Source: Rhynchonema sp. JSB1_4 (lineage: Eukaryota > Nematoda > Chromadorea > Monhysterida > Xyalidae). From it: 64,000 bases of DNA. The DNA lies in contig JASAMV010003716.1 in assembly GCA_030248065.1 (NCBI GenBank), positions 1-64,000 on the forward strand. The letters are read 5' to 3'. Shown here in pieces: positions 12,301 through 24,300 of this stretch (its first letter is position 1; each line of letters opens with the position of its first letter). Position numbers and translations under genes: made by a program. Under the pieces are notes generated by a model. It saw only the letters and a list, made by a program, of their open reading frames with translations. It was not told the DNA's origin and ran no database searches.

Positions 12301-15300
12301 TATCGGCCGTGCGAGGACAACGTCGACTGCGACACGTTCAGATGTCGGGCGCTCGCCATCATCGACCACGTTATTTTCATCTACTTCGCTCTTGAAATGG
12401 TCAGCTCAAATTTATTTTAAGAGTTTGACTTCAAGAGTTGCTCATAAACTTGTGTCCTTTTGATGTGCCTGAATTGGCCCTGCTTTTCAGATAATCAAAA
12501 TGACGGCTTACGGAATATTCGGTGATTATGCATATCTATCAGATACGTGGAATCGTCTCGACTGTTTTATCGTAGTTGCCGGGTTAGTTGTTGCTGTAAG
12601 AGTCTTTTGCGGGTCATTACCTGAATTTGTCAACCGTTTTCAGCATCGTGATTTTGTTTTATAGGTGCGCAGAGTACGTACTGCAAGAATATATGGGCAG
12701 CATAAATCTGACTGCCATCCGAACAATTCGGGTGCTCCGACCATTGAGAGCAGTGAACAGGATTCCATCTATGCGAATATTAGGTATCAATTTTGAAACT
12801 CTTTGAGTAATAATCCGTCACGATCAGATATGACCACTCTGACTCATTTCAGTGAACCTCCTACTCGATACGTTACCCATGCTCGGCAATGTGCTGTTAC
12901 TATGTTTTTTCGTATTCTTCATATTCGGTATTGTTGGCGTCCAACTGTGGTCCGGTTTATTGCGGCAGCGATGTGCACTGGTGTTGCCACAGACAAACTA
13001 TAGGTAATGGACTTCGCTTAAGTTGGTTGCTTTGTAATATTGTGGTTCCATTCCACAACAACTGCAGCATCGCACATCTCGACATGCCGCAATCAGCCTA
13101 TTACACGCCACCTGATTCTTCAATGGAATACATATGCTCCAAAGAGGACGCTAGCGGTTTGCACACGTGCGATATTCTGCCACCATACATGTTGCACGAG
13201 GAATTCAAGTAAGACATATAAGATATACATCCTTTGGATTTCTTTGTTTAACGTTGGATCTTTACCAATTGTTTATGAGCGCAAATGCACCGTGTTTCCT
13301 ACAAAAACTGTTATCGCAGAGCACCTCATCAACACAGGAACAGGGAGTGAGTGTTTCATTTTTTGAAAGGAATGCTTATACGAAATGACTTAACCCTGCA
13401 GTTGCTCAAGTTTTGTCCATGACTACCAGATCCATTGCAGTTGTCTTGTCCTTCCATTAGCGTTAGTAGGATGGTGCTTGTGGTGGAAGAATCAACGAAG
13501 ATAATACTATTGCTTATTTTTTTTTGCTCATATTCAGGTGCAATGGAAGCCTGGAGACGTGGGACCCAAACGTGATCCCCAATAATCAATCATGCATCAA
13601 TTGGAACCAATACTACACCAACTGCACTGTGATGGACCGAAATCCGTTTCAAGGCTCCATCAGCTTTGACAATATTGGTTTTGCTTGGGTGGCCATTTTT
13701 CTGGTGAGGAATTTGGTTTCCAGGTAGTTTATTTCCTGACAAATGGAGTACTCAGATTAAGTGTGTACAACATATTATTGCAGGTTATCAGCCTGGAAGG
13801 TTGGACTGATATCATGTACTACGTGCAAGACGCGCATTCCTTTCATAATTGGGTCTATTTCGTCATTCTCATTGTGGTTGGTTCATTCGCGCGTGGTTCT
13901 CGATTCACACTAATGTTCCATCAGCAAAATCCAACTTGTCACCTCAGCACGCCATGTTGATTCTAGGTCGGTGCTTTCTTCATGATTAATCTCTGTCTGG
14001 TCGTCATCGCAACGCAGTTCGCCGAGACCAAACGTCGCGAGACGGAACGCATGTTGGCGGAACGGGCCGCTGAGCGCACTAAATCAGCTGTATCGCTCAG
14101 TGGGTTTCTTATTTTTGTCATGTTGTTTTGTGGTTTGTGTCCAAAACGATGAGGTACATATAGTTTCTTTACAGCACCAAGTGAAGGCGGCGGTGGGTCG
14201 GACGGGGTCTATGCTGCAATCATCAGGTTTATTGGCGAAAACTCTCGCAAAGGATGGAAACGTGTGCAAAAGGTTTGCCGTTGAGTTTGACTTCGTTATT
14301 TTGATGTGGATTATTACAGCGGCAAACAACATGATATTATTTTAGTGGTGGAAAGCGAGAAAGGCGGCAAAGGCAGCGCAGCGCAACGCAGCGACTACGC
14401 CCGAAGTGCATCCGGGAATGCCGCAGACGCAGACGGAGAACACGATAGTGCGGAACAGTACGGATCAGCTTAATTCCACCAGAAAGAAACGAAAAAGACG
14501 CAGAAAACGTGCGTCGGTTCGGATACGACGGGAACAACTTAGCGATGACGAATATGACGAGTTTGGATGTCCGACTGACACGCGTCATCGTCAGCCAATT
14601 CTCAGACGAGACCAACCGATCGGGTCAGTGTTTTAATTTAGTTACTTGTTTGTTGTTCCATTTTAAACGCCTTTACGTTTCCCCGTGGTAATCGTGACTG
14701 GGATGATTTCATATACCCAGTATTTTCATCTTTTTTCAGCGATGACACTACGGGTGCGAACAATTTGCTCAATCCAACTTCTGACGTGATGCTTTCAAGA
14801 ACGCCGGACTCTTTTGCCAGTAACTATTACACGGCCACAGACGACCTGACACCGAGAAGACATAAGTACGCAGCGTTTGAAGTCATGTCTCAGCAGCAAC
14901 AATTGTAGAAGTATTTTGCCACCCGATTTCCAGACTTCCGACAAAGCGATTCCGGAAAACACATTCACCGAGAGCGATCAGCGATTCAATGGCCAGAGCT
15001 GCGCCGAGTGATGACGATGACGTGGACAGCGTTGGCAGCGACGAAAACGACGACAACGTGGCACGTGATCGTGCGCAGGCACGTGCACGGCGATTGAGCA
15101 CGTCGTCGGGCGAGGAAATCACGGACTCGGAGAGTTCTTATAGTGACGATGAAGCATCGCTGAACGACGATAAGCAGCCGGATGCGAGTTCGGTGGCCAA
15201 GATTGAACTGGGCATGGTTGGTGTGACCGTTGTGACCTTTTTCGTTTGTATTTTTCTTTTTGACCACAAACAGTCAGAATCGATTGTAGAGCACGGATGA

Positions 15301-18300
15301 CGAAGAAAAGGAAGAAGTAGAGACAACCTGGTCAAGGTTTCGCGCCAGCGTGAAGACATTTGTCGACGGTGACCATTTCACGCGGGGAATTCTGGTTGCG
15401 ATATTAATCAACACGTTGAGCATGGGAGTTGAATATCATCAACAGGTTTGTCGTTGCTCTACTGCGTACATCTATATTATTCTTGCGAGTCTAACTGTTG
15501 ATTCTGAGATCAAACAATGCTTTATCAACAATCTTCAGCCGAAATCTCTGACGTTGATCCTCGAAATCAGCAATCTGTTCTTCACGGCGTTGTTCGCGTT
15601 GGAAATGGTGCTCAAAATAATCGCCGAAGGTCCGTTCGGATACATCAGCGATGGTTTCAACCTGTTCGACGGCGGAATTGTCGTGTTAAGGTGCGTGCTG
15701 GTGTCTGATTTAACATTTTTGGTTGGGTAAGAAAATTTTCACATCTGTTTTCAGTATTGTCGAGCTGGTGCAAGGCGGAGAAAGTGGCTTATCGGTTCTG
15801 CGCACGTTCCGTTTGTTGAGGATTCTGAAACTCGTCCGTTTCATGCCGGCGCTACGTTACCAGCTTGTCGTTATGTTGCGTACGATGGACAACGTCACCG
15901 TGTTCTTTGGACTGCTCGTCCTTTTTATCTTCATATTCAGGTGTGTTGTCAGCAATAAGTATTGTTTTCAGTAGCATTCTCCATATGTATGATGCTCAAC
16001 AATGAGATTACACAACTCGACACTTACAAAGCAGCATGCAAACAACGCGCTTTTTGGTTACTGCAAGCCAAACCACGACCAAACCGCGGTGGCGCTAATT
16101 TTGTTTGCACGCCAGACCAAATCAACTTGACCGGCGCACGGTCCCAACCTAACGTCTGACTCGGCATGACAGGTACACTTAACAAGTTATTGTTCACCAG
16201 CACGACACTTTCGAAATGTTGTTCCATTTGCCACCGACGGACGTGCCATATCACCCGAATTAGTTGCGCGGCTAACACCTGCTACATTTATTTGCGGGTC
16301 ACGCACGCTATAACGGGTCTTAAGTTGGCACGAGCTGCTGAACTCGGGGTCTCAAATCTGATGCACTTTAAGACGTTGTTCTGGGGTGACTTTCTAACTG
16401 TAGTGTTTGTCCGTGGTGAGCGTGGGTACAGGGCATTCGTGTGCCTGCGCGTTATGAGTTCAAATCTCAGTTTCAACCGTGACAAGTTTTGTGTGATCAG
16501 TTTGCTTTTCGATACCAAAAACTCTATCAATTATGATCTGTTTTGCAATGCCGTTTTTTTTCAAAAATTTCTTCCATTCGTTCAAATGTCTCTCTTTCTA
16601 ACTTTCTCGGTATGAAATTTGTTGGACACTTACCACTTTACTGGGACTAAACCACAATGTAACTTACAACACACCTATTAATATTGAATGGCACATATCG
16701 CTGTTGGTGTTATGGTTTAATACAAAAGCTAGCGATGTATTCAAGTTACATTAATTTCCTGACAGTTGTTGACGTTTTCAGTAAGAAAGTGACAACCAAT
16801 CCAATTGAAGGATCCCTTGATGACCCTTTCAACCCCTCATATTCAGCATTCTCGGCATGAATCTTTTTGGTTGCAAATTCTGCATCGACGAGGAAGGCGA
16901 CTGGGGCCAGAAGGTGCGCGTGTGCGAACGCAAAAACTTTGATTCGCTGCTTTGGGCGTTGATCACGGTCTTTCAGGTAATTATCGAACTCGAAAGCTGT
17001 GTGCGACACGTTTTGACGTGTGATCATTAATTGATTGTGTTCGGTGCATGCAATTGGCTGGCCATGTTTGCTGCTTACACACCCGCTTCTTTGTTGTTGA
17101 CGTGTCTCTGCCCTATGCTGCTGCTGCACCACACTCCTTCGATACCGTTGGCTTGCACGAATCCCCGTCACTGTGCTTGCGCGTGTCTTCTTTATGCTTC
17201 ATAGCCGCTTGCGCGTATTTTGCAGCCCTCCGCACAGGTACACACACACACACACACACACACACAATGCGTGGATTATCCTAAATGACACAGATAAAGA
17301 CGTCATTCATGACCATACATGCCTCGAATTCTACAACGCATAGAAAGTGTGCTCTTTGTATTTTTAGACAATCTGGCAGTAACTACTTTTTTCGACACCA
17401 TGCAACGCCATGTCCCCCAATACACATCATCCGACAGCCCCCTGAATATACAATCACTCTGTGGCCGCTTTAGCTTGCTCGGCATGGTTCTCTTTGGTGG
17501 CAAGTTCTGTAATCGAGTCGAGGATCGAACGCCGTGCACGTGCGCTGACATGTTGGACCCGAACGTCACGTGTGTGTGCACCAGAAAGAATTTCGACACG
17601 TTTGTGCACGCGTCGCTCACCGTATTCCAGGTACTGATTGGATTGGGCAGGCTTCTGAATTGCTGCGCTGTGTCCAGAAAGGATTCCCCTCTGTGTGCTA
17701 CTAACAAAGGTGATGGATTGGGGACTAATCTCGAACAAATTTGACGATATTCTGGTTCTTTCGGGTTGCTTTGCTAATCAGGTGTCCCAAATTCAAAGAA
17801 ATAACTTGACGTTGTAGGATTTGCGGTGGATTGCATGGCTTATTAAATAAAAGGCTCTGTATGTTACATTTTGACGTCGTTTCCCCAGTAAGTGCTACAA
17901 TAGGCATTTTCACGTATCCTGGAGTGCTGTGTGCATTTCAGGTTAGAATATTCAAGAGTGCACGAACTCCAAGCTTCGGTTAAAATAACCGTTTTTCAAA
18001 ATACTTAAAGAGAGCACTTTTAAGTTGAAGAACAATGACTTATACCAAGCTGGACGGATCGCTGAAGCTTCTGGTTCTGGATTTCGGCTTCCATGTTTTT
18101 GAAATATATCTGGCGCTTCCGTGATTCATTCCAAAAGTATCCAGAACTCAGAATGTCCGACTGTTCAAGTCCTGTCCATGTCCAATGGCCGATACGCTTC
18201 ATTATGTGTCCTGCTTAAAAACAGCCCAGTAAACAGGTTTCACTGTTTTTATATCAATCAGTGCCGATGACCCTCACTTTGTTTAATTCCGATATCTGAA

Positions 18301-21300
18301 TCCATCCATTCAGATCCTCACGCAAGAGGACTGGAACATGGTGCTGTTCAATGGCATGGCCCAGACAACGCCATGGGCTGCACTCTACTTTGTGCTGTTG
18401 ATGACATTCGGCAACTATGTGCTCTTCAATCTGCTGGTCGCTATTCTCGTCGAGGGCTTTCAAGAGAGCAAAGAGGAGGAGCGAAAACAACAAGTGCGAT
18501 CTCGTAAATTTGAGAACTGACTTGAAATCGATTCATGAACCTTGATTTCTGGTTTGTAGGCCGAACAAGACGCAAAAGACGAACTGGCGAAGATCGAGTT
18601 GGAAAAACGTGAACAAGAACTGTTCGGATGTCCGACGCCGATGCTGACTTGTAAGTATTCCGTGATTGCTTGAAGTGTCCTGTGGCAGTGGTTTTTCTCA
18701 GGCGAGTTTATTGACGAATGGCAATGTTAAATAAAATTAGGTGCATTATTGCTTCTGATCTGAAGTGACATCTATTGACAAAGTGATTTACTTTACCAGT
18801 TATTTTGCCCTCAGATCGTAAGTTTTTCGTTCGGCTTGAGGTTGTATTCGAAACAAAGGAGCTTCGTAGAGAACGCTTTTTTCAGTTCTGGAAGAGGTTT
18901 TCGAAGACTTGAGTTAGTAGACCTGTAAAATGTGCAAGTTGTAAACGAACTGCACATCATTGATTATTGAATGTTATGTTGAATGATACACACCTAATTT
19001 ATTTAACTACTTAGTGCCAATTTCTGCACAGTAACCTTCCTAGAGCTCAAAACTATGCTGCGCTCATTTCATCAAGGCTCCTGAGTTCACTCAATACCAT
19101 CGTCGATTAAACATGAATCCTATTTCAGCGCGCAATCCGAGCATCGCCGGTGTCAATCACGAGCCACGTGGCAACATGTGCACCTGTGAACTGTTGGTGG
19201 GCGACGCCGAGGGTCGGGATCGAATGTATTCCTTGCCGACCGTCTTGCCCGTTGGCGCTGCACCGCCGCCGAATTCAGTGCTCATCGGATACCACCCTTG
19301 TTCGTTGAAAGATTTGTTTTTTTGAGCAGTCGAACTTTTTCGTGATTGCCCGATTTGAGTTGGTGACTGTCGCGCTTTGTACAAACAAACATCAAATCGT
19401 CGTTGTTGAAAAAACACGTGGCGATGACAGAGTCTACTGCTCTAACAGCTGATACTGTACTCACTGCACTATAGGACACTTCATTGACCCAATAACACCA
19501 CACTTTACCTTAGAGATTGCTTCAAAGAAAACGCAATTATCAGCGACGTAAACGCTTTTAATATACACCCTCAAACACGTCTTTGGTCCACCAATACATG
19601 CCATATAGATCTAATCCCCTAAAATTTCAGACCCATCCTCAGCGACCGGTGGTGCTCCACCTCACATCACGCACACATCGGCCACACCGACGTTCCTCAC
19701 ACCCCACGGATCCGTGAATCTCTCTCCATCGCCAGTTACTAAACTCAATGTGCCGCCGATTGCGTCGGGCGAAAGTGATACTGTAAGATTTGAATTTCGA
19801 ATTTTTTGTTCAAAATTGAACGTTATTCCTATTTGAATGCGGTTGATGATTTGCAGTTGTCATCAAAATCATGGCTGTCCACCCAGTCCGTTCAGGCCAA
19901 TGGTGGCAGTCAGCATTTACTCAGCGTACCCTACGGCCTGGTACCCGTACCCCAACGGCCCTCTTCCGACATCGAGAGGGGATCACACCACTCCACCGGA
20001 CATGATGTCAGTATGAGGTGAGTTTGCATCTACCTCACCATTTTGGCGTTGTTAAATTCGTCTTAATAATTGATTTTGGGATCTTTTTAAATGCACTACT
20101 TTCTTTCATTTTACCGCACTTTTTTGCACGATAGTTAATCACACGTCAAATGCACCGGTTTTAACAATTTATCGGGGACACTTTTTTTACATTTTGGACG
20201 ATTTCCGTGTCGCATGAACCCGTCTGTCAGTCTATCAGTCAAAGTCAAATGAAAGTCGTTTTCGTGTCTTTTAGAATCTTTACTTTTGGGTGCGCATTTT
20301 TACATTCTTTTTACCGTAACCACAAACAGGGTCGGTCATGCAAAGTACGCACGAACCCGCCAGCGAAGGGAGTCGCTCGCAGCGACCTTGGGCAGACACG
20401 ATGAGTCTGATGAAGATGAGAACACTGAAGAGGGTCAAGTGACACCACTTGGCCGGCCAAGGCTGTCGAGCCGAAGATTGAGTGACCAAAGACGACGGCT
20501 AGCTGCCGAACAACCGCGACGCGCCACACTCGCTGTAGTGACCGGAAGGTTGAAGTTCACATCGTTTATACTTTGCATCAGTGTGCTCATGGCGCTGTAT
20601 CGTCTTTTGGATGCTCGTGTGCTGAACTATTGTTTGATGAGCATCTGTGTACTCAATTTAACACGAAGCCCACATGCAATCAAGAGGTTCAGCGCACGAG
20701 AATCGAGGGCCTTTTCATGACCTTTTTTTGACATTACGCACCAGCTAACATGTCTGCACGGCATTGATCTGCCAGAATGGCATAACATCTGTACATTCAA
20801 TCAACATCTATAACTTTTCGCTTTATTTGCTTTGGTGTCAAAGAAAAGTTTTCCAAAGGAAAAATAATAGAATTTTTCACAGGTCCTCCTCCACCACGGC
20901 GTCCCCTCTGCACGTTGACGTTTCAAGTCCTGACGCCGGTCAAGGTTTCCAGCCCCAACCCCCTCAAATAGCCATCCATTGCGGCAGTCCAGTGCATTCG
21001 CCTTGCAACGGGGGCCTGGCGCTCTCGCCCAACCTGTCCCTGTACAGCTGCGGGGACGGGTACCTAAAGGCGCCGGGCTTGTACGACGAAGCGGTCGTCA
21101 AACGGCACTCAACGTTTGCCGCTGGTGATTTGACGATGGGCGTCGCGCGCAAACAGCGACAACAAAGTTGGGCCGGACCCGGCAAGATTTCCTTCAGGTA
21201 CACATGTCTGGAGAAGTATGTATTGTGGCTTGTTTTTCAGTTCTGTTCGCTACGAATGTATGAGCGATTTTTCAGCCCCTACTGTCCGATTCATAGTCAA

Positions 21301-24300
21301 CGAGCGCTGTTGGAGCAGTACGCACGGGACAAGTTCATCGAAGTCAACGAAGAGCTACAGAAAGCGTTAAGGGAAGAGCAACATCGATCTGACGTCAGTA
21401 CATCCGGATCACAATGTTTTAAGTGATTAATTAATTTAAATGTTTAAAAATGTTTGAAAGTACCCCAATTCCAGTGTCCCCTGTGCTGTCGGCGTCTGTT
21501 CGAGGGTTCCTGGTTCGCCGATCGTCAAGACCATTCGCTGTTCATCTTTTCGCGCGAGGGCCCCATACGCGACTGGTGCAACGAACTGGTGAAACAACCG
21601 TGGTTCGACTACGGCGTATTATTCTTCATCGGTCTCAACTGCATTACGTTGGCGATGGAACGGCCGACAATTCCGCCGCGCAGCTTCGAACGAAATCTTC
21701 TCGACATTCTCAATTACATCTTTACGTTCATATTCGCCGTTGAGATGATGCTCAAAGTGATCGCCTGGGGCTGTATTTGCGGCAAAGACGCCTATCTCAA
21801 GAATGGATGGAACATCATGGATGGGACATTGGTGCTAATCAGCTTGATCAATATACTCGTCGATTGGCTAGCTTCAGGTTGGCTGGCAGTGACTGAGCAA
21901 ACGTAAATTCAATTTTTAAGCGACAGAAAGCTAAAGCACACTAAGGTTCTCAGCTCAATCCATCGAATCATCTGAATTTTATTCATACTTGACGAGCTTC
22001 CATCAAATTTCGCCTTTTGCCATTTCTTGCCCCCAAAATAGCTTCTGGCCCATAACTTTTGACTCGAATATCTCATCAAGTTCACCTCTGATCATTTGAA
22101 CAGTGTGACGAACAGCAGAAACTATGAATCCGCTTTGGTCCCTCGTGCACAGAACACTTGCTATCGGACGACCACAAGCCTAAATCAAAGAATCCACGCA
22201 ACATCCATGTTTGCTTCGTTAACCGTAGCTCATCTTCCCCAGGTTCCCCGAAAATTTTCGGCGTCATCCGTGTCCTTCGATTGCTGCGCGCATTACGCCC
22301 ACTGCGCGTGATCAACCGGGCGCCCGGTGTCAAACTGGTCGTGCAGACCCTGATCTCGAGTCTCAAACCAATCGGCAACATCGTTCTCATCTGCTGTACC
22401 TTCTTCATCATTTTCGGCATTCTCGGCGTCCAACTATTCAAAGGCATGATGCACCATTGTGTCGGACCGAATGTGGCCAATGTGACCAACAAGAGTGACT
22501 GTGAGTCGCTGGCGGATGAGGGCGCCAAGTGGGTGAATCAACGATACAATTTCGACAATTTGGGACAGGTGAGACAATTGGTTTAGCGTGGTGCTTTTTA
22601 CAAATGGTATGAGCCATTGTGGATTGAAATCAACTGGTCTGATTTGGAGTGGTCGATTCTAGTGCAACCAAGTTGCAGCTCAAGGTTCATTGCTCCGATC
22701 ATCTAGTCTCGCATGAAAGGGCCGAGTGTGAATGAACTCATGTCAGAGGATGTTACGGCGAGATACATACTCTCCACCAGCTGCCACTCAGTATTCCGCG
22801 GCCAAAGCCACCTCTAACCTTCGTTCTCCACATCCCAGGCCCTGATGTCACTGTTCGTGCTGGCGACCAAGGACGGTTGGGTGAGCCTGATGTACCAAGG
22901 CATTGATGCCGTTGGAATTGATCAGCAGGTTGGTGTTGGCAAGAAGACGATCTTAGCATTACGCGAATCTTGCCGTGTTTGTCAAGTCTTTTCCAAACCA
23001 GAGACATCATTCTAGCCGGTGGAGAACCACAACGAATGGCGCATGATCTATTTCATCTCATTCCTGCTGCTTGTCGGCTTCTTCGTCATCAACATGTTCG
23101 TTGGCGTTGTCGTCGAGAACTTCCACAAATGCAAAGACGCGCTGGAGAAAGAGATGAAGGAGGAGGCCAGACTTAAGAAACTGGACAGACGCAACAAAAA
23201 GAAACAGCAACAGAATCGTCCGATGCCGCAGCAGAGCGCCACAAAGTCCTTCTTTAAACGAGGTACGCCGACACGAAAAGTGCTGTCTAAATTTTGGGAC
23301 ATCTAGAACGTTCACAAATAAATGGAATGGAATTCACTGGGAAGCCCGTCTTAAACGGAGCAGACCAGGATGATGCTTGTTTTCCGTTTCTTTTTCAATA
23401 CTCTTAATTGTGTGCATATCTCGATCAACAGCGGGCTTTTGTGTGTAATATATTGCAATTTCTGCTTGGGCTTTGAACCTTCACAGTTGCCCCTTCCGTT
23501 CTATTCGCTGCGGAGATTTTTGCAGATTGATTAAATTGACCAAGAACGTTGGGATTATAATTTTGAACAATCTTTGATTTTCAGCAGGCATGTGGGTGCC
23601 ACGCAAAAAGAACTTTGGTCAGTTCCGCAGCTGTACGTAGGCAGCATATTATTGCGCCCGCTAACCTCTGACGCCTTTGCCACCATGGCGCTATTTGTAT
23701 TTTTTTTGAGAAAATGCCTCGTTACAGCATTCCGTTCATATTGATAGTATTTTTCATTCATTTATTCTAACCGCACTTTGTTATGCTTAAATGCATATAC
23801 TGACCGCACCTGGAACAATATACGTGCATATATTTTGGTTTTCGGTCGCTGCCCTATGCGAAACCCAAGCCTAAGTTCAATGGTACTTACCGTTCCAATT
23901 TGGTTCTTCTCTGTAACACGTCCCGCGTCTATTTGTCCGCGCCTGTTTAACGGCCTACTTGAAACGTTTCTGTTTTGCATTGTATAGCTTAGATTTAGAA
24001 GATTTTGTTGTTAATTTTTGTGTGGGGTTGGCTAACGTCATCAAATTAGTTCTCTTGAAGTGCGATTTAATTTTAACGGAGAATCTCACGAAATTAATAG
24101 ACGTTAGCCACACCCTTTTAAAACGATGTCTCTCCAGCATTCGTTGCCGCTGAAAATTGGCAATTTACAATAATAAGCTCACAAACCTGCCCTTAAATTT
24201 TTCAGAAAAGGCCAAGAAAGGCCACCCGGTGTACATGGACTACGGACCGACACGTCGGTTTGTCTACGACATCGTCAGCAGCAAGTACTTCGATCTGGCC

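Noticed and set aside
16455..16480. tRNA-like T-arm sequence (GAGTTCAAATCTC)
   Set aside because: No matching acceptor, D and anticodon arms in the surrounding bases.
16166..16615. 149-codon open frame in the intron before exon 17a
   Set aside because: No similarity, and the Ser-codon split joins exon 16 directly to exon 17a or 17b.
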